Position numbers and translations under genes: made by a program. This document shows positions 42,401-55,012 of a DNA stretch of 55,065 bases, one piece after another. The notes under the pieces were generated by a model. It was not told the DNA's origin and searched no databases. It was given only the letters and a program-made list of their open reading frames with translations. The stretch's first letter is position 1. Each line of letters opens with the position of its first letter. The stretch lies in the NCBI GenBank assembly GCA_023375785.1, contig SZWC01000578.1:1-55065 (forward strand), read 5' to 3'. This DNA comes from Penium margaritaceum. Taxonomy: Eukaryota; Streptophyta; Zygnematophyceae; Desmidiales; Peniaceae.

Positions 42401-45400
42401 AACATGTTTGTAATTGTAGAATAGATAATTAATAGCAAAGACAACACTAGATGCATAAAATGATTGCATTGTAAACCGAAATCAAGGATTCATACTATGG
42501 TAATACACTTTTGTAAAAAAACAAAGACCTCAGCTTATTAAAGATCAACATTTTTTTTCCAAATACAAGAAGTTAGGACAACTTTTTTAAACATATTTAA
42601 TGCAAAAATATTGGAAAGGAAAGGGGAGCTTTGTAACATTATAGGGTTAATACTTCACCATTAGGAAGAAATGTTTCAAATTAATTTCCCATCAAAATAT
42701 GTGTCCATACCATACAAGGATTGGAAAGAGATAAATTTCAAATGAGGGGTCAAAGGAAAAACAATTTTGAACATTCCTTCACAAGTAACTAAAGGATTGT
42801 AAAAGTGAGAAACTAGTACTGGAATCATCAAATGAAAGATTTTCTTATCATTTTTGCTTAAGCATCCCAAATTCATATACCTTGTAATGTGTGTTCTTTA
42901 GAATAGGATATGGGGTAGGTACTTCCATGAAACAATCCCTGAAATTGGACTATACGTCTAAGATGTGACTTGTAATCATCATGTTAACACAAAATCATGC
43001 GTTTATGTAAATTATTATTTCCATGAACTTTCTCCACAATAAGTTTAACTGAAAATATTGTGAAAAATTTTATTCAGTTGATAGAAAATTAAAAACGCAT
43101 TCAACATATCCTGTCTTAATACGATACATTGATAAAAGTTATTTTCCGTTCTCTGCTACCATCGTAATATTTTCACCAACCCTATGTTGTAAATACCTGT
43201 AAATGCATACAGTGTAAGATGAAGGTGTGTAAGATTTAGTTCAAAAGTTGTGATGCTTGCTAATGCTTGATGTATGGACAATTGAATGTTGATTGTGTAA
43301 TTGACATGGTACTTCTTGAGTCAAATTGAACATATGTTTGTTTTGAACGGGTAGTTTTTGATAAAAATCATATGTTTTAGAACGTTTCAAATAGAAGTAA
43401 CTATATTTATGCAAAAAAAGTTGTGATCCTTTATAAGCATAAGGAAAAAAATGTAGAGTCTTGCTTTGTGTTGTGTATGGATGCATACATGGACAATTGG
43501 TGATATGTTTGAATTTAGGAATGAATATTCCTACAGTCTCACTCTCTCGATACCCCGTACTAACTACAAAATGTTTGGTGGAGGGATGAATCTTGAAAAG
43601 CGTTACCTTTTTAAAGCCTTGTAACAGGCCATAAGAGCAACAAACGTGAGTGAACATAAATGTTTTATCAGCGTTTCTCGTCCTTGAAAAATGATGTTCA
43701 TAAACTTTGCTTAAATCCTTCACAAATGACACAATTTTGTCGTTTTTGTTTATATCACACGCATGTAATTTACTACCCAACCACAGTTATTACGTTCAAG
43801 GGGCAACCTCCCTGGTCAAATTCAGAATTATACTACAAGAGGGTAATAGCTAGTGTATTCCAAAAGTTTACAAATTTAGTACACAAGAAAAAAACACACT
43901 TGTATGGTAATTGATGCATATAAAACGTACATTTTCTCTTTCATACACTTGCAATGGTTGGGCTTTGATGGATCCTCAAAATCTTTGTTGTGCATGGACC
44001 TTGCAATGTGCCATAACAATACCAAAGTTGCGAGTCTTTGAAAGTGCTGTTTTTTTCATTATTGAATTACCACAATAGATGCTTTACATAGCTTAAAAAT
44101 GTCTTTTTCAATCATTCATGTGCAAATTTGAATAGCAATTTACGAGCTACACTAACTTGCACACCAACTAGATGCACTTTTGAATTTTCAAGGGATGCGT
44201 CTCCTTCTAAAGTTAGAGTGTATAACGTACATAATTAGGAGGGTGGATATGATAGTATTGCATTATTTTACCTATGTATCATTTGGTGGGCACACATGAT
44301 TCACTTTTCTAAAAATAACCCCAATAGAACTGCAAGGTTTGGGGATAGGGGACCTTGAATCGATGCATGATTATTTTCTTTAGAGCACTTCATCAGAGGA
44401 TGTTGCAATGTCTTTCAAGGAATGATGAGTTTGCGACAATTCATGTGAAAGTTTGTTCAATGGAGTATTTAAATTAGTTCACTTATGTCTCTTTTGTGGC
44501 GTTCACTTGAAAAACATTTGAGTACACTTCTTAAATACACGCTTTGTTTTTTTAAGATGGTGATTTTACACGTCCCATTAAATTCAAAAATGTATTATAG
44601 GAGTGTGTATAATGGTGTTTGTTATGGGTGTTCAACTAAATACACAATCGTATGAATTCCCTTATGTGATTTGAGGTCGATATCCATGTTGTACCCAATT
44701 ACATCCCTCAAGTTCACTTAAGAGGGTTATTAAGGGGTTTGGTGTGGATAAAATAACATGCACATAAATGTAAAAGTCTTTCTTATTTAAGACACAATGT
44801 AGGATACAAACCACAGTTATACACGTACTAATAGAGGAGGGAGGAGGACTATAGTAAAGCTAATTATGTGCTCTTCTAATATTTGAATTTGATTCAAATT
44901 GTGTGATAATATTTGCCTCCACATAGGATTAGAATTGGTGCAAAACATTTTTGAAACCTTGATTATGTGTGACAAATCTACCCATGAGGTCATCATAAGG
45001 AACAAAATGGGATGTGCAAGGTATATTGAATGTTTTCAAGGTAAAGACATGTGTCACTATAATGCATTAAAAAAATAAAAGTTTTCAGAAACAAATAATT
45101 TATTCACCATGATACTTATGATGTTATAAGTTCATGCATAAAATATGCCTATAAAATATATTTTTAAGCACACATTGTGTTCAAAAGTGTATTGAAGTAA
45201 GGTGAGTAACAATAACTCTCTCTAATATGTTATAAAATGAATAATATTTTAGTAATGCGAGCTTGTATTATGAGGTAGGTTACATGAAAGAACATTTTTC
45301 CTGAGACGAAGTAAATCTATCTTGAATGGAAAAGCTAACCTCAGTACACATCAAGAAACTTTGAAGTGTAAAAATATAATGTACTTGCCTAATGAGTGAG

Positions 45401-48400
45401 GAATGATGGATCTTTGAGAAAGACATAGCATACCTTAATATTTAAACATGTCGTTGGCTAATTAGAGTTAATTCAATCAAAATGTATGGTTACTGGGGAA
45501 ATTTTTCTTTCATTGAGAGATTCATGATGTAATGGTTTATATGGTGAGGAATAGTAGAGGAAAGTATAGGCATAAAGAAAGAGTTTTAGTCCCATAAGAA
45601 ACTTGAATGGCTCTAGAATTGGTTTAGTTTTACCAAAAACTAGTTTGTATTATGGTTATACCACGTTGAAATAAGGTGGAAGGATAGAATACTATTTAGA
45701 AAAACATCTTATAGCTATACTAGGACCAGAAGGTTGAAAAGGTTTATATCCAATCAATGCAAGTTTAAATCAATCACAATGGATTTTGAAGGAATTTTGT
45801 TTCCCATTGAAATGGATTTAAAACTCCCCTCAAAACAAGGAATAAAGAAAGAGACATAAAGATGGGATTAAGATTGATTTTACACTATACCATATACATG
45901 AGAAAAAATGAGTTGCAAATGATAGCAAAATAGTTAGATGGGAGTCATGGTTAGTTGTGTATCTAGTTGTACGTACCAGGTCTAAGTCTTTCCAAGAAAG
46001 CAAATAGATTTAAGCCTGAATTTTGACTTAAGGACAAGTTTTTTTAACAACATTTCAATCAGTAATTGTATTATAAAATAAAAGTTTTGCCAAGTATGAG
46101 GAGCGTACATCCACATCATAATTATAAAACAATGTGTTAATCATTAGATGCACCAATATGCAACATGAACACGCTATGAAGATGGATCGTATCCCATGGT
46201 AAGAACATTGTAATCAGTAGTTCCAATGGTGAAGAAGAGTCATGATTACCACCCTTCTCTCGAGTCATTATCGTGTAGGATAAGGATAATGGGGAAAATC
46301 CAATTTTTTTTAGATTAAGAATGTTGGAATAAATCTTAATGATGTGGGTATATTTTCAGATCTTAATTGTTGGTTTTTTATAAAAATGGCATGTATGTTA
46401 TCACATAAAAAAATTTCACCTATGTTGATTATCGTGCCCCTAGATTTTCAAGACAACATTATTTACACCACTATGAAGTGGTTATCATGCCAGATGGATA
46501 CATTTGAGTCTCAATTTGAAAATGATCTTAAGTATTATTGTAAATTTTCATATTGAGCAAATTCTCCATGTGAGTAATGGCTTAGATTGGTCTACATAGA
46601 ATTAAGCATGGTGCTCATTCCATATCGTTCTTTTTGCAAGGTGAATATGTTTTTGTTTTCTAGTACGATAAAGGCAAATAATCAATAAACCCAGTATGCT
46701 TGCAACCATATTTCTTTCCATTAGAACATCTATGAAGTAGTTGTGATTTGCGCTTGATATTAGGTAGGAAAATATAGTGGAAGGTGGGATTTTCTTGTGT
46801 TGTAACAAGATGTAGTGCGACTTCACAAAGTACCAAACCTTGTGGGACATGGTTGGTTTATGAAAAATTTGGATGCTACAAATTTACGATAGAACGTTAA
46901 TCAAATTATCGATGAGTTTCCATTACAAGAATAACGGTTATAGTTATTTGCTTAAATCACTCATTTAATGTTGTACAAGTTAAATTAAACCTTAAGGGTA
47001 GTGAAGTTTCTTTACGCCATGTTTGTACTTGAATAGGTAAAAACATATGTAATGATTTGGCATAAAATGAAGTTGTTGTTAACAATTTTGGATATTTTTT
47101 TAAACATGATTGCTATCAACAATCGATTGTATGTCTGTAAATATTTTTTAAATGAGAAAATAATGGTTTCACATAAGGATGGATTAACTTATCAAGTTTA
47201 TGACAATTACAAAACAATTATAAAGTTGCAGGTTAGTAATTTATTCCTTGATAGCGTGGTTGGTATTAGATTGAAAGACAAAGACTTGATAAATCTTACA
47301 CTTAAATATGTTGCATTACTACTCATCAAGGAAACATTTACCGCTTCTCATGCCTAGGTCTACCTTTTCACCAACAATGTTATTCACTCCGTGTTCCACA
47401 TAAACTGATTGTAAGTCTCTTAAATGGGAGCGAGGGCCTTTCTGAAGAGATTGTCTCCAACATCACGTTTTGAAGTAGAGAAGGGTACAAAATAAATTGA
47501 GAAAAAATGATTTGATGGTGTGAAGAGGGCAAATGAAAGATTTAAATGTTAAAACATTCGGTTAAACTACGTCACATAAAAAACAAAAGGCCTTGGACAA
47601 TGAGTTCATTACTCATTAATGATTAATCATGACTTCTAGCTACCCTAATTCTATGTTCTATGATTTTTTTCACGTTCAAACGAAGTGAACTCTTTATTTC
47701 TCTCATGTCTATAAGCTCTCTAATTTTTATTTGGATATAAGTTTCCTTACATTTATGGCCTAGTTTTATCAAGCTATAGAGTTTTTGTTAAGGTGAGAAA
47801 TGTTACACAAAATACTTCTCATTTATCCTAAATTTTTTTATCATAGGAGAATGAGAACACGTTTGATGTTTATGAATAGATATCTTCACAAATATATCTT
47901 GCATTACTTTACATTATGCTTCTTCTATGAATACATGTCTTCACATTGTTTGAACTCTTGTTCCTCTCTTTAGATGCTCAATGTATGTGGTGTCGTAAAA
48001 TACACTTTACCTATTCATGCATAATACTTATTTCTGTTTATTGATTCCAAATTGAATACATTAATGTGCAAAAACATTTGAATCTATGATCAGAAGATAA
48101 TAAATTCTAATGTAATAATGTTAGTTTCTACATTTTTCTTAAGGAAGCCTCTGTTCTACCTCTTATGCAACATTAATAGTTTTCTTAGCATAACTAAAAG
48201 AACCTTTGAATATCCTTGATTTGAAAAGTTGATAATGAAATGTTCACAAAATGATGAGATTTGTGATCCACACATATACTTCCTACTAGTTGTAAGTCTC
48301 ATTATTGATATTGGTTCGGTCATTTTTCTTCAATCATTGGTTTTTTAATGTCAATGAATGTCTACCCATGCATTATGTGATGGGTGAAAATGGTGCATTA

Positions 48401-50131
48401 ATTTGTTTGAGCAGTTGAGTTATTAAAATTGAGCCGACAACCTTCTCATTCTGGATATTTGCGGAAGGTGGATAGGTGAAACTGGACTTAAAACTGGAAG
48501 GGAAAGGTGTACACAGACAAAAATGAAATATCTGTAGGAATTAGTAGATCACATACAGAAGTACATGGAATGTTCCCTGAACCAGTCATAGCGATTTAGC
48601 CACAAGTGTGGACTTGTGGACCCACGGGGCGCACGTCCTGGATGCATTGCGCCCTAGTGTTGAAAAATGAACATGGAGCAGACTACTTGTAGAGCCTATA
48701 TCTTGAACTTAAGAAAGCGCATGCCTTTTTAGGTGGTGGTCACTAAGGCATTTGTTTTTTGTGCTAGAGGATGAGGTTTGAAGACGTAGCATCTAGAGAC
48801 ATCAGAAGGAACTAATGATTTTTGAAGGCATTTCAAGGCATAAATGGACTGAATAACCTAAGCCCCTTAAGTAGTCCAGGGAGGGCCCCCTTGGACGCCA
48901 TTGCCTTCGAGGTTCTAGGTAGTTTCATAAACACCTGGTTGGTCACATAAGTACCCACCCATGTGAAGAATAACTGACAACTGAAAGGTCACCATGAAGT
49001 TGAAGGGTCACCAAGTGAATTTAAGAGGTTATGGTGGTATGTTGACCAACCAACCTTCACCTAGAAGTTGAAGGGTCACAATCCCAAAGGACCTCCAAGG
49101 GAAACTTTCAATCTTTTAGAGTTGAATCTATTCTCCTTCCATTTAAAGATTTGATTTTTTCGTCCCTCCCAAGAAAATAAAATGTACCACGAGATACATT
49201 CTAGAAAAACCTGGCCATCAAAAGTGGGTAAATATCAACACTCATCTCGTCAAACCTTGGCATACATATGTAATATGAAAGTTTTAATGGTCATCAGAAG
49301 TGTTGAACATGATAGATTGAGCAAGAAATATGAGATAAGTATGAGTTTGATTTTGTTTTTTTGTCACTTTGAATGAAGAAAATGTTACATGTTAGATTTT
49401 TGTGCAAGTTAATTAATTAGTTCTCTATTATAAATATGAAAAATTGATTTTTTTTAATATAAAAAATAATGAAAATAGTGAAAAAATCAAGGGTGATATT
49501 CACTTATAGGGATGACATACTAGACTTTCATATGGTCTTTTTCTAACTCTTCAATAATTTTTTGTTGTTGAAGGATTTTGTTGAAAATTGATAGTAACAT
49601 TCTTATGTAGTCCAAGTAACACCTCCAAAGTAAGCTAGGAGATCCTCAGATGACCCAGGTAAATTGTGGTATGATGAGTGGTAGGCAACTTTGTAGCAAA
49701 CATTATGCTTTATGAACTGAATGAAATCGATTTATCACTATTATAATTTTTACCTACTCAATTTTGAATACTTTAAGAATTTGTTTACATATTTTTCATT
49801 ATGCTTTAAAAAAAATAAATAATGTTTCATTAAGGTCATAAGGAAGCACACGATTCATGTAGAGGTTTGATGTTGATAAGTTAGAAGGAAAGTCTTAATT
49901 GTTCATGAATTTGGTATTTTAAATGTGTCATGAAAAGTAAGGAGTAAATTTTTGAATTTGAGTAAAGATTAAGAAAGGGTTGCTTGAGTTAGGATCGTAA
50001 GAGCTACCTCTTCTCTTTAAAAAATAATGCTACTTAATGCCATAAAAAATTCCTTAAAAGGAATTTGAGGTCCTTTTATGAATGCATTCTCCTTTTGCTC
50101 AGTCATGTGAATATTCTCAGTAGAATTTCCA
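39417..50131. other. AT-rich block without recognisable genes (left part)
   Basis: After a mixed 0.7-kb stretch (an unrecognised 167-codon frame at 39587-40090), base composition falls to strongly AT-rich from about 40.1 kb. The longest frame is 179 codons on the minus strand (43241-43780), with Lys/His/Phe/Tyr-rich sequence and no domain I know. Short less AT-rich islands occur near 48.6-49.1 kb, where GAAGTTGAAGGGTCAC appears twice (about 48997 and 49060). I see no rRNA, tRNA, LTR pair or satellite. It could be intergenic DNA of a different base-composition class, or very old transposon remains. Confidence 0.6.
43241..43780 (-). CDS. Unrecognised 179-codon open frame in AT-rich DNA (doubtful)
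   Basis: Open frame rich in Lys, His, Phe, Tyr and Ser, with a middle segment such as KTFMFTHVCCSYGLLQGFKK. No signal peptide, membrane helix, repeat or known motif. In AT-rich sequence stops should be frequent, so this length is slightly notable, but nothing around it (splice sites, promoter, neighbouring exons) supports a gene. Confidence 0.12.
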   Translation of the reverse strand: MGSKLHACDINKNDKIVSFVKDLSKVYEHHFSRTRNADKTFMFTHVCCSYGLLQGFKKVTLFKIHPSTKHFVVSTGYRESETVGIFIPKFKHITNCPCMHPYTTQSKTLHFFPYAYKGSQLFLHKYSYFYLKRSKTYDFYQKLPVQNKHMFNLTQEVPCQLHNQHSIVHTSSISKHHNF

Positions 50132-50484
50132 TGCATTAGATTGGAAAAAAGCTTTTGCTAAATAGGGGAAAAACGTGCTGATTCAGTGTCTCTAACCTTG
50201 AAGTCATCTCACTCAACCCCTCACAAGCTAGGGACCCCCGCTTATTGCATGTGGCAATGGCCGCGTGCTACACTTCCTTTACATAGGAGTGAGCTGCCCT
50301 CGACATCCTCATGTTGGAGTCAACCCCTAGTGCTCAAATATCATTGTAGTGGATTGGACAGATTCTTGGCCAACCAGGCCTAAATTGTGGTGCTTGATTT
50401 TCTCCAACCTTTAAGCCCTTCCTTCCGGCCGCCCATAAGCTAGGGACCCCCACTTGATCCACGTGGCGTGGGCCGCACGCTACA
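50132..50484 (-). mobile_element. TRIM-2: complete but diverged miniature LTR retrotransposon, 353 bp
   Basis: Reverse-oriented relative of TRIM-1. LTRs 50132-50272 (141 bp) and 50345-50484 (140 bp) share AAGCTAGGGACCCCC, ending GCGTGCTACA and GCACGCTACA. The 72-nt internal region reads CTTCC (PPT complement), ATAGGAGTGAG, then CTCAAATATCA, the complement of a decayed PBS. Flanks TTCCA (50127-50131) and TGCCA (50485-50489) look like a target duplication with one change. No coding capacity. Confidence 0.7.
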
Positions 50485-50489
50485 TGCCA

Positions 50490-52480
50490 ATTATCTTCAA
50501 GGTTGAATTTTATAGTGGAGTAGGTATCAAAGGTGGGGATGTTGCCTTTGATGAGGATTTGTGATAAGGTGGATGTGAGCTTATTACTTAAGCATGGGTT
50601 GAAGGCTCGTTGGTGAAAAGTGAAAAATATGTATGATAATATGCTCATGGGAAGAATATGTAATAAAAATGGTGTTGAACTATTCGTTATTTTTTTCCTC
50701 CCCTTGGTACCGTATTATTTCTTATAAGTGCAATGGTCTTGGAAATTAAAATAGATCTATTTAGGCCTGATATAATATATTTTTATTTTTTGATATTTAA
50801 TTTTTTTTGTTTTCTTAGAGTAGAAACTAAAATTGTATTATTTGTGTTTCATATGTTAAAAATGTTTTCCTTTTGAAACGTATACATCATATGAAAATAT
50901 GGGAGACAATACATAAGGAATAAAATCAATTTTGAACACGTTTATGGGCATGCCACATAGATTTAAAAGAAATGGTTTGGAGAATCTTAATTCGTCCAAT
51001 CATTTTCATTAAAAATCAAGCTCATTAATAGATATTAAGATTTGGTTGATGTAATTATTTCATGGAATGTGTATTTCGTAGAAGGAAAAAATTTTATAAA
51101 TTTTTATTCATTACCTTAATAATCTGATCTTCTTGTTGTTAGGAACTGTTTGTAATTAGATGTGTTTTATTTTTAGAAATGAGCAAAATGGACAAATAAT
51201 GAGTTACTATATTTCTCTCCAAGCCGGACAATGCAAAGGGTTGTGTGGAAATGCATGCTCCACATGATGTACTAACAATGCACACATCACTTACATTATA
51301 CGTGTGTTTTTGGCACATTTTCACAAAATTTCTTTAGTAAGAGATACTTAAGTGCATCTTCGTATGTTTGAACAATGTTCTAATTGTTTTCAAGCCCTTT
51401 TTTAGAGTGCGTGCGTTTATTGGATAGTTTTGTTTTCAAAAGAACATTGTGATTGATAGTGCATTAAGGTAAACTTCAAGGATTTTGTTTTTATAAAACA
51501 TGAGGGTCTTTTAATATTCTACATCATCTTTATTGTATAATCTTGAGAAATTATAGAATTTAAATAAGGCATACTTCCTTTGGAGGTGCATCCTTGCTAC
51601 GCACAAGGCTTCATTACTGAAAAATGTTGAATGCATCTGATAGAGCTCCTCAAATACACTATGAATAGATATCATGCCCTTAAATGTAGATGTTTACAAC
51701 ATTTCCCTGATGGTTGTGATTTTGGATTGAACATGAGGAGCACAAACGTATAGGCTACTATCATCTTTTTTTGGATGTTGTTAACAAGTTTATTTTTTTT
51801 AAGAAGTGGTAGATTTGTATTGCACGAATGATGCCTTTGGTGGATGTGGAAAGTGCTTCTTACGTCCCAATTGCATATGATCACTCCTTAATCTCAGTTA
51901 GTGAGCATGTTTTTCTTGACATTTGGGGTTCATTGAGCATTGAGCTGTAGATGTCAATGCTGTTCGGCCAAGGGAATTTTGGCCACTTGCTCCGACCTTT
52001 GATTTTTTGCTTCCAAAGGTTGTGACATGTTTAATAATTTTCCAGATGGGTCAAAAGAAGTGTCAAATGGTGTTTTGATATTTCTACACAAAAAAAAATC
52101 TCGGCGGTGTTAGATTTTTATATAATTGTGCCTAGATACTCTTTAACCGCCTTTGACATCTGGGCACACTTTTCAAAAGCGACCACTCAAATTGCATCGT
52201 CGCATGCATCGCTCAACTTGAGTGTCCAAGACTCAACATATGCTTCACTATGTTTTTCACTATCGTATGTATGCGCTCGACATGTTCAACATTTTTCATC
52301 AAAGCACACTTCCTGATGAATGGAAATTATCTATTTTTATCAGTTAATTAAGTTTATTTTTTCTCTTTATCAAATTACTGTGAACCATTTGTATTCCGCT
52401 TGGCATAACAGTGCCAATGGGCACACTGGGGAATGATTTGTTGAGGCACAGATTACTTGGGAAGCGTCCTTTGACTTTGT
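50490..52480. other. AT-rich block without recognisable genes (right part)
   Basis: AT-rich with no frame above about 70 codons. From about 52.1 kb the sequence becomes mixed (for example ATCGTCGCATGCATCGCTCA near 52195), and from about 52.5 kb GC-rich. Confidence 0.55.
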
Positions 52481-52484
52481 GAAC

Positions 52485-53108
52485 ATGAAATGCATACATG
52501 AAGATTTTACCGCGTCAGGAAGCGCACGTTGAGTGGTAGAATCAGGTTCGATTGCACACCTCCCCTTAGCGTATCTACAGCATCCCTGACGGATGCGGAC
52601 GTATTTTCACAAGCAGCATAGGGCAGCACGGGCGGCCTCACCGATCTGCCTCCTACCACGTGAGCGTCCAATCCCGCAGAGGGCCATGCAAATCCCATTT
52701 GTTCTTACTTTCAGCTGCACCCACTCTACATTGAGCGTTCTCCACAGGGGCTAGAACCGCCGCAGCCTCACCCATTCCATAAACGCCGCTGCCACCTCCC
52801 TATTGAGTCATTTCTGGTGGTACAGCCTGCGCCGGAGTTCCCTCTTCCACAGTCCTCTAACTCGTCGCAGGAGGTGGTTCGCGATTGGAGCTAGAGATCC
52901 GACCGCTGTATCCACCCCCTTCCTCTGTCCGCCTCCCCGGCTGCCAGTCCTGAGCATACTGGGGACGCACGCCGCCGGCGGCCTACCCTGACTGAGGTTG
53001 GTGAGTTATCATACAGGCCGCAGATCCCGTCTCGCTTTCCACAGCGTCGAGCGAGCCAAAGGTGGAAGCTCACCGGCCGCCGTCGGTTCTCCACTCAGTA
53101 GGGCGGCA
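52485..53108 (+). promoter_or_regulatory. GC- and CpG-rich upstream region of the TPR-type gene
   Basis: Sharp change from AT-rich DNA to CpG-rich sequence that leads into the start codon at 53109. It must hold promoter and 5' UTR by position. No clear TATA box was identified, and a 5'-UTR intron cannot be excluded. Confidence 0.4.
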
Positions 53109-53229
53109 ATGAACGGCGCCATGTACTCGAGCAACGCTCCCCACTCTGTGGGGCTCGACGAGATCGAGTCGCTGAAGGTCGCCGCCAACGCTCTCTACTC
53201 CGAGGGCAAGTTCAACCAGGCCGTCATCG
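53109..53229 (+). CDS. First exon of a host gene with a TPR-like N-terminus
   Basis: ATG at 53109 (G at -3; a second in-frame ATG at 53121) opens MNGAMYSSNAPHSVGLDEIE followed by SLKVAANALYSEGKFNQAVI. The latter matches helix A and the turn of a tetratricopeptide repeat (hydrophobic, A-N-A-L-Y, S-E-G-K-F, Q-A-V). A consensus donor G|GTGAGC follows at 53229/53230, leaving codon phase 1, so the next residue is encoded by GNN; Ala would fit the TPR pattern. The frame stays open beyond the donor but turns into Pro/Ser-rich intron-like sequence. TPR proteins act as protein-protein adaptors, for example in chaperone complexes. The rest lies outside the window, so the exact family is not determined. 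Confidence 0.6.
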
Positions 53230-54775
53230 GTGAGCTCTCCCGGGCACGAACTCCTCTCGTTCCCTCTCGTCCCACTCCCCCCATTGTGTTCCTTCCCCCT
53301 GTCCCACAGCCTCTTTCGTCTCTCCCTCCCTCACTGCCTGCCTCTTGTCCCCCAAAGTCCTTTGCCCCCTGCCCTCCCCTTTCACTCGCCTTCCACTCTG
53401 AAAGTCGGCCGACCTACAAGCTGCTGCCATCTTGTCATGTCGTTGAATCGCCTCATTGGAGCTCATCCAATCCAACTCACCCAATTCCACCCAACCTCCT
53501 CCTCGAAACCGCATGTGCTTTCCACCGGTTTTGTGACGGACGCGGGGAGCTCGGGCAGCAGGCCGCCGTGCAACATCCCAAGTCTAAGATCCGACGGGGA
53601 TTAGCGCAAACGCATCTATCAGGGGTGCTCTTGTGCCGTCTGCGTGCCCAGCTCTCTGGTTTGCTCCCTTTTCTCACTGCAAATTGGTCGGAATGCACGA
53701 ATCTGAGGTGTGCGGAAATGGAGGGCGAGCGGCTACAAAAGCTCCAAATCTGACAGAAAGCAGCTGCTGCACACAATTTGTTCCAGCGGATGCGCGAATC
53801 ACAAATTTGCCAGAGGAAGAGGGCAGAAGTTGGCGTGGAATGGCCGCTGTGTGCTTTGAGGCCGTTTGTACGGCAGCGCGCATGTCCAGCTCGTCCGCTT
53901 AGGGGCTCTTCGGCGTGTCTCCCTACATGCCCGATTTAGCACAGGAGGTGCGGTGGTGGTGCCGTGGTGCATGGCAGAGGGGGTTCTCCAGCGCTGACTG
54001 CGACCCCCCAGTGCGGTCGCGGGGTTTCCTGTCGCCCACGCGCGAAAGTGTGTGAACGGACTGCTCTTTCTCCGCACACGGTGCAGTGGCGGACAGCAAG
54101 ACTCGAGCAGAGTAGAGGGGAGAGGGGGAAGTGTGCTCACCAGCCAGTGACCACAGCGCCTGCTCAACGCGGAGCAAGCACTGTGGTCAGCGAACACACT
54201 GGGCACACTCAGGGCACAGCTCGCAACGCCTACTCTAAGAGGCGCTGTGCACGGTGCGCTGTCTGCCCCGTCGGCAGGTCTGTCGTGAATCTGTGATGAG
54301 AGTTTGGGTGACAGTGTGGACATGGGGAAGGGAATGGTGGCAGGAGAAGGAGCAGGTGGGATTGTGGGGAGAAAGGGGTTGGAGGGAGAGGCAGGAAGCA
54401 GGTGAGGGTGATAAGGATTGGACGGAAAGACCCGGCCCTTCGCGCAGACTCACGGGGGCAGGTGAAATCGGGAAGCAGCTGTGAAATGGGTGGCAGGATT
54501 TGGAGCTGCAAGGAAACCCACGGGCTGGCAGTTTTGGCCAAGTGGCACCGCCTTGTCACCAGCTGCTTTTGTGGAATGGGTTGGTTTGGATGCTGCGAAC
54601 GCTGCTGGTGTCAGCGGGAGTGGTGGAATGGTGACCATGCCATGGGAGCCTGGGGAGGAGCAGAGATTGTAACGTGGCGATGGAGGCAGCTGCATCAGCA
54701 GGAGCAACAACAGGAGCAAATGCAGGTGCAGGAGGAAGAGTATGAGCAGGAGGAAGGGCAGAAACGGTGGGCAAG

Positions 54776-54776
54776 T

Positions 54777-54823
<47 letters not shown>
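54776..54823. repeat. (CAG)n run, about 16 units
   Basis: AGTGCAGCAGCAG continuing to GCAGCAGCTGCGG, inside the presumed intron. It would encode Gln, Ala or Ser runs if exonic. Confidence 0.85.
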
Positions 54824-55012
54824 TGCGGCGGCGGCGGCTGGCAGCAGGCGCGATGGCGTGGTTGACAGCTGCGCCTGCACCAGTGGCAGCAGCAGGAGCA
54901 CATCCACCATGAATGTGAAGTAGCATCAGGATCAGTACTAGCAGCAGCCAGAACGCACTGGCGGCAGCACACCATGAGGAATAGCAGAGGCAACCACAGC
55001 TGCAGCAGCAGG

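Noticed and set aside
43241..43780. 179-codon minus-strand frame as a gene
   Set aside because: No domain, no splice or promoter context, and composition typical of translated AT-rich noise. Kept only as a very low confidence entry.
53860..54923. Further exons of the TPR-type gene
   Set aside because: Open frames here are low-complexity (Ala, Gln, Gly runs), with no TPR-like helix continuing the phase-1 exon.
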